Translations under genes and position numbers: made by a program
In this document: positions 11,713 through 24,200 of the stretch, piece after piece
Numbering within the stretch: the stretch's first letter is position 1
Layout of the letters: every line of letters begins with the position of its first letter
Assembly: GCA_035610365.1 (NCBI GenBank)
Contig: CM069436.1
Span: forward strand, 59,845,505-59,909,504
Length of the DNA: 64,000 nt
Source of the DNA: Aquatica leii
Taxonomy: Eukaryota; Arthropoda; Insecta; Coleoptera; Lampyridae
Direction of reading: 5' to 3'
Notes under the pieces: generated by a model
Told to the model about the DNA's origin: nothing
Seen by the model: only the letters and a program-made list of their open reading frames with translations
Databases searched by the model: none

Positions 11713-12450
11713 TTATTGACGTGTGTTAATTAATTTGGAACCTGTATGCTGTTTGTCTTGTTTCATTGTGAGTTTCAATCCACATGTGTGCCTGACCATC
11801 CGTTTGGTTGTATTAAGAACCTTGCTGGCATTAGTTGTGACTTTTTTTAGATGAACGTTGATAGTCGGTCTGGTATTAAGAGTTAGATATCTGACTTTTT
11901 TTGTCATCGAGAACGTGACTCCGTACGTCGTAAACGATTGCCGTTTTGGTTTGGTTCATTGATAGTCTCTTTTTTGGTTTTTAGTGCACACTGCATTATG
12001 TTCAACACAGTTGGTCGAAACTTCCTGTTCGTGATAATAGTAAGATAGTCGGTGTATCTAAAAGCGAATACACTTTCGTCTTCTAGTTCTTGTAGGAAAC
12101 CGTCTACTCTGGCTCTTACAGTGTTACCGTACAAAATAACTGTTACCGTCCGTATCCTGAGAATTGAGTTGACCCAGTTTTGCACTAGACATATGATGCC
12201 TTTTTCTTTTATCGCCTTTGCAATACAGGTGAATGTAGTATTGTCAAATGCTCCTTCGATATCTAGAAAAGCACCCAATGCAATATCATTGTATTGGATT
12301 GCATACTGGTTTCGGTGTAAAAGCAAAACCATTAGTGCCCCGTTTTATATATATTGTTGACTACTTTATTAAGTAGTTTTAAGATAAAGGAAGTCGAGCT
12401 GATTGGTATGTAAATTTTTTTCTAGCCATGGTTTTGGTATAAATACTACC
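11713..12450 (-). pseudogene. LINE reverse transcriptase remnant with internal loss
   Basis: 12332-11904 reads ALGAFLDIEGAFDNT, the first catalytic aspartate block of R1/LOA-type reverse transcriptases, and later FRYTDYLTIIT, which stands where the family has a Y/FADD motif; here the catalytic aspartate pair is degraded. The usual QG..LSP block between them is missing or unreadable, so part of the domain is deleted. 11907-11713 continues in another frame with KKVRYLTLNTRPTINVHLKK, the family's segment just after the palm. This copy cannot be active. Confidence 0.8.
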
Positions 12451-13276
12451 TTGACAATCTGCCAGTTTTTTGGTATATGCCATAGTGCTAAGCGGGTTCT
12501 GAGAATTTTGCATACTGCATTTCGCAGAGCAGCACATTATTTTGCAGCATAATGGGAAGAATTCTATTGGCTTCTAGAAACTGAAAAGGTTTAAACGTAT
12601 TGATTCCTTATTTTAGGTTTTTAGAAACAATTTTTTTTCGTTAATTTTTAGTTCCTTTTTGGTGCTTGTTTGTGTGGTACTTCTACATTCCTGGTGCTTA
12701 GGAACTTTAGTTAGCGACGAACCCAGAAAGTGTTTTAGCAATAATTTTTGCAAAGCACTTTCAAGCAAGTCTATAAACTTTCCACTTTTTGTTAGCGTAG
12801 AACCGATGTTTCCAGTGAGCTTGTTGTTCAGAACTTTTTGTAAACGAGAACTTTTAGGTTATTTTTTACATCCCTACACAATACCTTTTCCATAAGTTTC
12901 TCTTTGCTTTTTTAATGACATTGTTGTATGTGAGACTGGTTCTGTATTCGCCTTAGTCTCCGCTTTTTTTGGTTGTGTGCGTGCCTTTGCTTTGTCAAGC
13001 TTCCTGTTCTACCAAGTAATTTTGTTGGGGGTTTGTTTGACAGTTTTTGGACAGCTTTCTTTAATTGCGGATTTTAATGAATTAACAATACTGTTTGTCA
13101 TTAGTTTTAGCTCGTGCGTTCATCTTAAAACTGAAGCACAGTTCTTGATTATGATCAACTAAAAAAGGTTTATCTGATATGCCTAAATTAGATTTTAGAA
13201 TAAATGCTAAAAGTTTTTCACTTCTTGGATTTGTGTTTGGGCTTCCCCAAAAGATGTAGTATGTGTTGGCTTTGCA

Positions 13277-13849
13277 TTAAAAAATCAGCGGTCTGCTGGT
13301 CCCATTGTTAATCAACCGTTGGACTTTGTCCGGCGGCGGTAGTCTTGTCTGGTCGTAGAAAAGGTAATCTGATCCGATAATGAACTTCCTCTTGATGCCT
13401 TTCTCTACTACAGATATTTTAGCTGCCACTATGTTTCTAGAACATAAATCCCACAATGGCATTAAAATTAATGCATTCTTTACAATGATGCATGTGCTAG
13501 GGTTGTACACAAGTTGTCCTGGAAGCAGCTATCTACTTGGACAATTCAACTCTTTTATTGTTCCCTTGTAGATCCATGACTCTTGAACAAAAGCAATATC
13601 AATATCGGGTGTCACGATATAAGCACCAAGAGCTGCTGAGGCTGCCCTGCAGTAATGCATATTTATCTGAACGACTTTGAGCATTAGATTTGTCGACAAT
13701 GCGTTTTTTTTCAGTTCTGGTTTTACATCCATTGTCTTGTCGACATGACTTATAGCATCCGGTTTTTTGCTGTTCCGTTGGAATCGGCCAGCGCTCCACA
13801 GAATGATATTCGAAAATCCAAAGTGCAGTTGGTTGGTTAATTCTTTCAC
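13277..13849 (-). pseudogene. LINE endonuclease domain remnant
   Basis: This enzyme would nick the target DNA for target-primed reverse transcription. 13849-13529 contains KVVQINMHYCRAASAALGAY and IAFVQESWIYKGTI, the N-terminal strand and the glutamate-containing QE.W motif of R1/LOA-type endonucleases. 13510-13277 continues in another frame with YNPSTCIIVKNALILMPLWD and a long IIGSDYLFYD stretch. The frame shifts once near 13.52 kb. The catalytic SDH end of the domain was not located. Confidence 0.8.
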
Positions 13850-14129
13850 GTTTTCCCAGGACCCCTAGTTCATAAACAGAACGTATTGGATTTATTAAAA
13901 ATAGGGTTTAGTTTTGGTACTGATGTTGTTTAGTACCGATATTCTTTTTAGTAAGGTGCTCGGTTTCAGTACTTTCCAAGGACCTAAGTGATAATCTTTT
14001 TGGGTCCAGAAAGGTTTTTGAAATAAATAGTCTCAATTTCTTTATCCTCCAACAGTGGTTTTTTTTGTTTGACGTGCCGACTAACCACACTCTGATTGCC
14101 TCGTCTGTTCACGTTATTTTCAGAAATTC

Positions 14130-14755
14130 GCTTTTATGGGTTCTAAAAACGCGGAGATGCTTATATCTTTTTCAGTTTGTTAATACATCCGAGTATTGAA
14201 GTTTTTTAAGGATAGTTACTCGTTTTCATAAAACTTTTAAATTAGAGGTTTGTTTATTACTTATGGTACATGTAAGAGAGCTGTGGACATGTAATTACGT
14301 TACGTAATTAATTTTGCTATACTATGTAAGAATACATACTTTACATATTCCATTCTACGCAATTATTACGTTTAGTAATAAAGCTTATAAGAGATGCAAA
14401 TAGTTAGTTTGAGGTGCTGATGACATTACGAATTTGCAGTTTGTTTATTTATTGTTTAACATCTGTTGCCGTTTTGCCTACCTCAAAGTTAGATTTGCAG
14501 CTAGATCATATAGTTAATATGGACAAAAATCGCTTAGTATACCGTGTTGCCGTTTTTTCTAAGTAGAGGTTGTAATAAACCACTTGAACTACTTTGACGG
14601 ATGTTAGGAAATACTGAAAGGAGCACAATAGAAGTGTGTTATTTGAAACTAGACAGATGTCAATTTGGAATAATCACTTCTACATGCTTTAAGTAAAACT
14701 TAGGAAATAGGGCTGATTAGTTACCAGTAGTCAGAGATCACTATACGGCTTACCA
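14130..14755. other. No recognisable gene
   Basis: AT-rich sequence between the LINE and the Penelope-like fragment. I see nothing that I can name. Confidence 0.4.
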
Positions 14756-14756
14756 C

Positions 14757-15120
14757 TAAAGTTCCTTAAAAAGTCGTCAATTTATCTAGTTTGAGTCTCA
14801 CTTTGAAACAAGAATCCGTGCTATCCAAGAATTTGAATGTTGCTATTGTTCCTAAACGTGTTCCTAAAGAAGATATCTACATCTTAGGTCTTGTTTGTAT
14901 TCACACTGGAAAAATTTTTAGATCATCTGAAGTTTTTAAATCTAACATTTCTAAATCGGAAAAGTTAGCTTTGGAAAATTTTTTCAGCAACCTCAATATC
15001 ATCGTTCTCTCAGCCGACAATCATTACGCTGAGGAAACCCATTGTGTTTTGTCAAAAAAATGTACGTTTTTTTAACTCAAAATCTCATCTCAAAGAATTT
15101 TACAAGTTGATCATCTAACT
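14757..15120 (+). pseudogene. Penelope-like element, N-terminal coding fragment
   Basis: The open stretch gives LSKNLNVAIVPKRVPKEDI at about 14821-14877 and NISKSEKLALENFFSNLNII then VLSADNHY at about 14950-15030. Order and spacing match the region before the reverse transcriptase in Penelope-like proteins, where LS+GLNFA..P..+P..D and an LPADKGN motif are typical; here ADKGN reads ADNHY. The reading frame stops at 15075, and a matching piece continues in another frame to about 15120. No reverse transcriptase follows, so the copy is a 3'-lost or rearranged fragment. Confidence 0.7.
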
Positions 15121-18100
15121 CTGTAGTAGTTTTTTGTTAGACTGCATTTGCTTCTTCAATCGATTCATTTTGGTTGCTTGTTGAAGTTTTTCGATTTTTT
15201 TTCTGTCTTATCAAATTGTAAGTACCGTCGAATTATTTTGCAGTATTTAAAAAAGGGCACGGCGCTGCTATTTATGCATGTTTTAGTTCTATTAATGTTT
15301 AACATGTGTTGTCTAACTACTTTATTGTCGCTAAGTGTTTTTTTAAGATTTTTGTCATATATAGATTCAAACTAGCGCAACTTTTCTGTCATTAAACTTT
15401 TTTTGTCTATTGCAAAAGTTTGCTTTTGCACTAACGTACAATTTATTTTTGGATTCTTTTTATTTTCTCCGCATCGTTTTTATACCTTTGCTGCTAATCG
15501 TATTTTTACTATTTTTGACTTTGGTTGATTGATACTGCAAAAAATCTTGGTAATTTAGCATACCGTACAGTTGTTTGTAAAGTTATGAAGTCATTCTTCT
15601 AAATTTTAGGGTTTGCATTTTTTACTAAACTTTTATGTCAGTAGGCGTTTTTATCTCTTCTTTCACATTCAGATAAAAGTTAGCAATTTTTGCTGGCATT
15701 GTACTTTTTATTCATTGTTTCATATCATTAAACAATTTTTTATTTTCTAAAATTACAAGTTTATGGTTGAATATTTCGTATAATTTAAATTTTTTAATTT
15801 TGCAACACGAACTTTGACTCTTTTAGTAAGCGTTTTTGTATTTCTGCTGCAAAGTTACAAAAGACTAAGCACGTTTGTATTTTGTTGTTTTAACAAGAGA
15901 AACGTAGAGCGGCCAGCTATGTTTACTTGTGTGGAAGAATTTGTTAGGGAAAGCAAAAAGCTTGTTAACTATCTCTTGTCTGTGTCCTTTTGTTACCTGC
16001 TGCTATTGTCTCGGCAAATTTTTGCTTCTTGGTTCTTATTATCATGTTTTGGTATCATGTGAATAATGTGTTTTTTGTTCAAGATCTCAACAGACAGCTT
16101 ATGAGATAGATAATTTGCAGTAGCCAAGTTACATTCAAGATCTGATAGTCTTTCTCAAGTAGCCACTATTAAAATTTTAGGTAAATATCTGACTTACTCT
16201 ATTTTGCAGTTAGCCCTGTTTTCTCAACCAGATTACCAGTTTTTTTCTTTTTTTGTACTTTTTTTGTTTATTTTACGTTAGTGGTTTGGTTTTTGTTTAT
16301 TTAAATAGATACTACTACTACTCTCGATTTGCGAAATGCTGCCTTTTACATAACTTTCTAAATTGTAGATTTTGGTAATTTTATAAAAAACATTTTTGTT
16401 TGTTGATTACATTTTGATAAAGTTGCTTAAACATAGTAAATTTTTGGTTTAGTTCGGAGCTTCGGGGTAGTATGCGCTCGGTTGTAAAGTATAAAGAATT
16501 TTATGTAAGTAAACTTTGTTTTAATTTCTTATCTTTCGGATAGCACTCTCATTTCTTACCAGTTTTTTTAGTAGTCTGATTTTGACTTCCATATTGCCGA
16601 AACTGCTTTTTTGTTGTGACATTTCTGTAAAGCTTCGTAAACTCAAGTTTTAGTGTTGCAGTTTCTAGATTTTATTATTTTAAAAAAAAAATTATATCTC
16701 AGAAACGGTTTATCATGACTTTTGTTTGAACAAAAGAGTTCTAAAAGCATTTTCCAGAAACTGAAACTATGAGCAGCAAAATTTCGAAATTTAATTCAAA
16801 ACAACAGCATCGCCTGGAAGTGATTTTTTGCTGTTGTTTTAATTTATTTGCTACCATTTGTAGATAACATGTATAAGTCTGTTATCTTTAAATCATTTCG
16901 CACAACTTAGAAACCACAAAACTGTTTGAATAAAAGCTTAAAAATGATTGTTCAACAATAACTTATTGTGAAATTATGTTTGTTGTGATTTGAGTTACAA
17001 ACATCGTGCAATATTGTTTGTTTACTAAAATTTTCAACAGAATGAAGATTAATTAGAGATTAATTGTAATGTGTAAAAGCTTTTAAATTAAACCAAAATT
17101 AAATATAATTATTTATAGTTTTTTTGAATGATGCAGTTTGTAATCAATAGCCTAAAAAATGATTTTCTTATTTTTAGTACTTAGTTAAATAGTGTTTTCA
17201 ATGATGATAATGTTAAGTTGTAAAAACTTAATTATACAAAAACACTGAACTTCATTAAGATACTTGTTGCAATTTTGCGACAGTACATAAAAAAGTATAT
17301 TAAAGCTAAAGCTTTTAGCGGTAATTTCTGAAAACGTTGGAGCAGTAAACTATGCTTGATAAGTTTGAAAAGCACGCAATCAACTATTAGTGATATCTAA
17401 AGCTGTTGACGATTGGTTAGTTTTATGTCATTCCATTAGGCTAAAAGCTAACGCGTCCAATCGCATGCGTTTAAGCGAAATTAACGTTTTGTTGGACAAC
17501 GAAGGAATTAACTACTGGCGTGACTAGAACCCATAATAATTATAAATGAAATGAGATGTGATATTTGAAAGTGGGTGCATTAACGCTGCTCATAAAAACG
17601 TTGTATTGCGTGCGTTAACGCCCAGGTTGGAAAATTAAAAGTAATCTAATTAACGCTTTACCGGAGTGCGTTTTATAAAAAGGAACAAAAAAATCGAACG
17701 ATTCAATACGCTTTTAATAAGATTTTTAAAAATAAATATTTTATTCGCGTACAATTTTTTAATATTCCATTCGGGTTTGAATAAAACACGAAACGACAGC
17801 AAATATTACCAAACAGGCGCGGCGCAACATAACAAATGACAAACTTGTGATATGTATTTACATAAAATAAATGGCTGTGCCCATCCATACGAAAAGTTGG
17901 CTAATATTTTATCTTATTCTGTGTCTCTCGCACCTTGCGATGTATATTTCCCCTGGGATATTCGCCAAGTATTTTGACAGCTAGCTGTACTTTTATCTTT
18001 TGACCGGATTCTGATTTAAAATTTAAAATTTAAATAACCGATTTTAAAATTATACACCAACGCATGTTCTCAAAAAAAAACAGTTATATATTGTATTTAA

Positions 18101-19800
18101 TTGAATATTGTATTTATAATTAGGCAACGGTGTTGTTGTATTCTGCGCCTTTGTAAAAATCAAAAAAATGCGGTACATGATAAAATATTAGAAAACATTT
18201 TAACAACTATAAACTAAAATTTTTTCACTGAAATTACGATAAAGTCATAAATGTAGGTACCTACACATAATATAAAATTTAAAAAAAAACTACTTCAAAC
18301 ACATGATGTAAACTGTTAAAAAAAACAATTACCTAATACATTTGTAAACGAAAAATAGAATAATATACCTATAACAAAAAAGGTTCTAATTTAACTCGAA
18401 CAATATCTTAGTGCAATTAAAACACCAATGACGATGCTAAAATATCGAATGATTTGAGGATATGTCTCATTGGATAAAATTAATAGTTATAAACGATAAG
18501 TGTATCTAGCGTCATCAACTATATTAAATAGTCATTGATAAGCATTAATTTTGAATTCTGATGCAAGATAGAATCGTTAGTGGTAGTAGGTACCTATCTA
18601 TAAAACGCTTAAACCAATAAATATATTTGTATAAGACGATAATTAGTCAATGCCTTTACTTTTTACAAATGCATTTAAAGGTTGCATTTTAATGTAATAG
18701 GTGCGGCATTTGTTATAAATTAAGAGAATATATACTGCATGAAACAAGCAGCTCCAGAATTGTATTTGAAACTTTTGTTTTTGCTTGGTAGAAGCATAGG
18801 TTTAACTTTTCATATCATATAAACCAAACTTTGGCAAAATTGATTTTCTTACAAACTCAAAATTTCTTATATTAAAACAAAACTCAAAACCTTTCATAAT
18901 AATTTAATTTAAATTGAATAAAATATTCATTTAAGAATGCATTTGGTTTGTTTTGCATAACTGGTATTAAGAATCGGATTTAAAATAATATCATGTTTGT
19001 CCTAGCTTCTTTATAAATTATAAAAAACAGTTTATTTCATTAATTTATAATACTACTTGAAAAATATTGCTAACCTCAATTATAAAAAAATTGTTTTAAA
19101 GTTTATTATTTATTTCTTAAAATAACGTTAAAATTTGTCGGAAAATTTAAATACTTTTGCATTTGATTGTTAACAATAAAACAAAAAATAACTTGATATT
19201 TTGGGACTTACTTACTAAGACTCTAGTGACATCTATAAGTAAACTCATGAAAACACATAACGACCTTTTAATTACCAAAGCTGACAAAGGTTATGATAGT
19301 CATCAATTGAGGCTTCGGATACACTAAAAAACTTCAATATATGCATGCAAATATGTGCTAAAAATTTAAAAATATGCAGTTAAATATGTACTTTAAAAAA
19401 CCATTTTATCTAAATATATAAAAATACGTTTTTACACATATGTACATAATATTTATTCACATGCTAAATTGATTATAATTACTAATTATTTAATGCATTT
19501 CTGTTACACAATTACAACACGATGTAACAAATTTTCGAAAATAAACTTACGCCTGTTATCAGTTAAGACATTTTTAAACTTTCAACATTACAGAATACTA
19601 TTGGCGCAAGTTCTAATTCTGTTATGTTTGCCAAATTTAAAAGAACAATATAAATTAAGTACTGGGTTTTCTTGGAGTTGTTATGTGTATTTCTGCAGCT
19701 ATAAAAATAAAGAATAAAAGACAAAAGCAAAGATTTAAGGTGAAGCCAATTAATAGAGCAAGGAGAGCTTCTGCAAATTATCAATATAAAAAAAACGTAA
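15121..19800. other. Long stretch without recognisable genes
   Basis: 15.1-16.6 kb is T-rich on this strand with several short frames rich in Phe, Leu and Cys that I do not recognise. 16.6-19.8 kb is AT-rich and non-coding to my reading. Part of 19.4-19.8 kb may be the 5' flank of the Harbinger transposase. Confidence 0.45.
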
Positions 19801-19809
19801 AAGTTATAG

Positions 19810-20694
19810 GATATTACTCAATATTTTAAGTATACACGAATGACGATACCTGTCTTAGAGAAACTATTGAATCTAATTAAACCAAAAGTTAAAAAGCAGT
19901 TAAGGTCTGACTGAAGGTATTTCAGTAAAAAAGCGGTTAGTAATAAGATTGCAGTAAGTTTATTTTTGCATTAATACATTCAATTATTGCTTTTTTTCCA
20001 GATATCTATCGCAAGGTACGAGTATGCAGGCACTAGCTTGGAGTTTTAATTTAGGTTTAACAACTGTACATAAAATTATTTATGAGACATGTAATGCAAT
20101 TTGAGAGATACTTAGCCCTATATATTTAAAAACTCTATCAACGCAAGAGGAATGGCACAACATCGAAAGAGGTTTTCATACTCGTTGGAATTTTCCACAT
20201 TGTTTAGGAGCGCTGGATGGCAAGCACATTAATATTCAAGCACCAGCTAACAATGGTTCCTTATTTATAATTATAAAAAAACTTTAGCATTGGTTTGTTG
20301 GCATCATGTAATAATACGTATCGCTTTGTTACTGTAGATATTGGAGCTTACGGTTCACAAAATGATGGAGGTGTGTTTAAAAACAGTATATTTGAACAGA
20401 GATTAGAAGAATCTACCATGAATATTCTTAATCCAAATAACTTGCTTGGTTTCGATGCTCCTATGCCATACTTCTTAGTAGCCGATGATGCGTTTCCTTT
20501 AAAAAAATACACAATGAGACCATATTCTGGAAAAACTTTGTCTAACAAACAAAGAATCTTTAATTACAGATTGTGAAGAGCCGGGTAAGTTATAGAAAAT
20601 ACTTTTGGAATTTTAGTAGCCCGATAGAGGCTTTTGAAGACAACCATAACAACAAAAGTCGAAAATGTCAGACTGAAATTGGCGATAATGACAT
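19810..20694 (+). pseudogene. PIF/Harbinger transposase, 5' part (interrupted by a BEL element)
   Basis: Harbinger transposases (DDE_Tnp_4) excise and insert their element together with a separate DNA-binding protein. A first exon near 19840-19953 (MTIPVLEKLLNLIKPKV) is followed by a 48-bp intron with GT at 19954 and AG ending at 20001, then SQGTSMQALAWSFNLG. Catalytic regions visible are GALDGKHI (first Asp, about 20210), VADDAFPL (second Asp, about 20480) and VIENTFGILVA (Glu, about 20595). Defects include TGA at a conserved Trp codon (about 20101), a frameshift near 20265, and stops near 20574 and 20587. The gene is cut at 20694 and resumes at 26980. A MADF/BESS-type gene lies convergently at 27230-28127. 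Confidence 0.9.
20690..20694. repeat. Target-site duplication GACAT, left copy
   Basis: The five bases GACAT immediately before the 5' LTR are repeated exactly at 26975-26979 after the 3' LTR. A 5-bp duplication is typical of BEL/Pao elements. Confidence 0.9.
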
Positions 20695-21023
20695 TGTTGA
20701 AACATAAATTCCCGTAAGCCGGATTACTGTACCTGCTAAAGAACAATAGATTAGAAAACGTAGTTAAAATGTGATTGTTAGTTTTCCAGAAATTTTACGA
20801 AGTGTTTGAAGGGGTATTATTGTATTGTATTGTAGTTTTATTGCAAATATTTTTGTAAAATCAGTAGATGACTAGCCTTCAAGTTCGAAGCATCGTTTAG
20901 AATATATGCATTTTTAAATAAACGTTCTTTTTTTATTTTTCGATAAGAGAAAACATTCAGTGAAAATAAGTTATTTTTTCACCGCGGTTTTGAGAAGATT
21001 TCGCTTTCATTCCGCATAAAACA
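20695..21023 (+). repeat. 5' LTR of the BEL/Pao element
   Basis: Begins TGTTGAAACATA and ends ATAAAACA. It contains AAATAAAC near 20925, a plausible polyadenylation signal, and is expected to hold the promoter. It matches the 3' LTR except for one missing T near 20930-20937. Confidence 0.95.
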
Positions 21024-21024
21024 T

Positions 21025-21042
21025 TGGTCCTTCGAGTCGAAT
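21025..21042 (+). promoter_or_regulatory. Primer-binding site of the BEL/Pao element
   Basis: TGGTCCTTCGAGTCG starts two bases after the LTR. It begins with TGG, complementary to a tRNA CCA end, and is followed by a GC-richer stretch than its surroundings. I do not assign the tRNA species. Confidence 0.7.
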
Positions 21043-21280
21043 AGTGACAGTGAGTTCACAAATCTACAAATTGTATATATTCTTTCGTCATTAAATCCAT
21101 CTACTCAAAATTCGTTGTCATCATCCGTATAGTACTAGCAATTCAAGCAAACGGCAGTGGCATCAACATCAACAACAATCACATCAACGGTTAAGGTAGG
21201 CCAACATCTTTCCATATTTATTCCCGCATGCAAGTTAATAACGTATACATAATCTAACTTTTTATCTCATCTAAAACAAA

Positions 21281-24200
21281 ATGACAAACAACGAAAGTAG
21301 CGATAAATTATCAAGCCTAATTAGAGAACGGGGTCATATCAAAGCCAACCTAACTAGATTTAAGCATTATACTCAAACCTTAGATTCAAATAGTAGTAAA
21401 ACTCAAGCAAAATTTCGCTTTAAGAAATTTGAAAGCATTTGGGATGAATTCAAAATAATACAAAATCAAATCGAAGATTGCGATCAATCAGACAAACAAA
21501 TTAACGAACGCGAAATGTTTGAAAATCAATTTTTTGAATTATGCGAATTAATGGAAAAATTTATTACGGATACTAATTTAGATATCGGCAATTTAAGTGC
21601 TACTAGATCGTGTGAAAGCATCAATCATATAAATCAAATTCAAGTTAAACTACCCGAAATTTCTATTCCGCAATTTACAGGAAGTTATACAAAATGGACT
21701 TCTTTCTTTCAAAGCTTTAACTCGTTGATTCATAATAACAATACATTAACAAACATCCAAAAGTTTCACTATTTAAGGTCATCCGTAAAAGATGAAGCGG
21801 CGTCATTAATTGAAGCATTAGAAATTACCGAAGATAATTACTTAATCGCGCTTCAGGCATTAAAAGACAGATTTGACAATAAACGCTTAATAGTAAAAAC
21901 CCACATAAAAAACTTGCTAAATTTATCAAATGTAACAAAAAATTCCGCTAGTTCTTTAAGAAATTTAATTAATACAGCTACCTTAAACTTAGAAGCGTTA
22001 AAAAATTTTGAACAATCAATCGAACATTGGGATTTATTACTTATTGAAATAATCATGTCTAAAATGGACTTTTCAACCGTGCGTGAATGGGAAATGTTTA
22101 GAATAAAAGGGCTATATCCAACTTATAAGGAATTATACGAATTTCTAACAAATAAGTGCAAGATGTTGGAAGCGTTAGAACACAATACACAAAACTTCCA
22201 GTGTTCTAGCAAATATACAAAAAATATCCAAAAACAAACAAGTCATATAGTTATAAATAACCCAACTTGCAAATATTGTAAGCAAAATCATTACTTAACT
22301 ACCTGCGAAACATTATTAAAACTAACACCAGAAAACAGAACTATCGAAATTAAAAAATTAAGATTGTGTTCCAATTGTCTTCGAGAAGGACACACCAATA
22401 GTAATTGTCAATCCAAATTCAATTGTCGTTTTTGTCACAAAAGGCATCACTCGATATTGCATAAACCGATCAGCAATAAAGATATTTTGTCAGATACTCC
22501 TGTTTCATCATTGCAACCGTCTTCAACGCCTAATTTAAATACCGTCGATAGTTTAAATATTGTTGCATCAACTAGTAATCATTGTAAGGTAAATAGATAC
22601 TCTCAAATTCTGTTATCCACAGTAGTTGTTCGCGTACTCGACCAAAATGGCGGTTACGTAAACTTACGTTGTTTACTAGATCAAGGAAGTCAATCCAACC
22701 TTATCACACAACGCGCTTGTGATATATTACAACTACAACTAAATGATATTAATATTCCTATATGTGGAATCAATAATACCGTTACAACCGTATCAAAATC
22801 AGTCGATATTACAATAAAATCTTTGTATAACGCATTTACTGCCTTTCTAACGTGTTTAGTTTTACCAGAAATCACTGCAAACTTGCCGTTAATTTCCTTT
22901 AATAAGGAAAATATAAATATACCGAATAACATTAAATTAGCAGACACTGACTTCAATAAAAGTTCCCCAATTGATATATTAATCGGTTCCGAAATATTTT
23001 GGCAACTATTGTGCGTTGGACAAATAAATAATGGAAACAATCAACCAACTTTTCAAAAAACTCATTTAGGATGGATTGTTGCCGGAAAAATACAAACTAG
23101 GCCATTTACAACTAAATCGATGTGTAATTTAGCAATTAACGGTATCGACACTGAATTACGCAAATTCTGGGAAATAAATGAATTTCAAAATGAAGAAACA
23201 ACCGCTTCGCAAATCAATCAATCTTATTGCGAAAAGTTCTTTGCTACGACACTTTCACGCGATAAAACGGGTAGATACATAGTTAAGCTTCCATTCAAAG
23301 AAAATACACCACAGCTTGGTGATTCAAAAACTCAAGCATTACAGCGGTTATATGCTTTAGAAAGAAAATTCAAAATACACCCAAATTTAAAGATCTCTTA
23401 TACAAACTTTATGAGAGAATACTTGCAGCTAGGTCATATGCAGCTAATCCTTGAAAATAAAGATCATTTTTATAATAACAATATATTCTACCTACCACAC
23501 CACGCTGTTTTCAAGGAATCTAGCACCACAACGAAAATAAGAGTCGTATTTGACGGATCGGCCAAATCAACTTCTGGCGTTAGTCTCAACGACACTTTAC
23601 TTGTTGGTCCCACAATTCAACAAGACCTCTTTTCTATTCTGATTCGATTCAGAACCCACAAATACGCAATCACCGCTGACATATGTAAGATGTATCGTCA
23701 GGTATTAGTTGCCGACGAAGATCGCAACTGTCAAAGAATATTGTGGCGAGAATCATCTTCTCAACCTGTACAAACTTATGTTCTTAATACAGTCACATAC
23801 GGTACTGCTTCAGCGGCGTTTCTTGCTATTAGAGCTCTTTTTCAAGTAGCACACGATGAAAGGTTAAATTTTCCTCTAGCACACTCCGTCATCTTGTCAG
23901 ATTTTTACGTCGATGATTTATTATCAGGCAAAAACAAACTAAACGAAGCTTTAGATTTAAAATCACAACTAATTAATTCATTGGCTAAAGCGGGTTTTGA
24001 ATTAACTAAATGGCGATCAAATCATCCTTCATTAATGACAAATAGTTCTATTAACAATCACACCACCACGGTAGATTTAGATAAACAAGGAGATACTAAA
24101 ATCTTAGGACTAACGTGGAACTATCAAACTGATAAAATCAATTATTCATACAACCAAGACTTTAGACAAACTAAAGTAACAAAAAAGTCAATCTTGTCAA

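Larger units (their letters stand above)
10816..14120 (-). mobile_element. Decayed non-LTR retrotransposon (R1/LOA-like LINE)
   Basis: Reading on the minus strand from 14.1 kb to 10.8 kb, remnants appear in the order expected for a LINE ORF2: apurinic-type endonuclease, reverse transcriptase, RNase H, and a C-terminal segment with HMHKVEL. This order, plus RNase H after the reverse transcriptase, fits the LOA side of the R1/LOA/I group. Short in-frame pieces upstream of the endonuclease (14090-13908) may be the end of ORF1. The copy is broken by many stops, frameshifts and at least one internal deletion in the reverse transcriptase. Its 3' limit abuts the piggyBac fragment. Confidence 0.8.

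Noticed and set aside
15148..16062. Open frames of 75 and 82 codons in T-rich DNA
   Set aside because: They are hydrophobic by composition, match nothing I recognise and have no context suggesting a gene.
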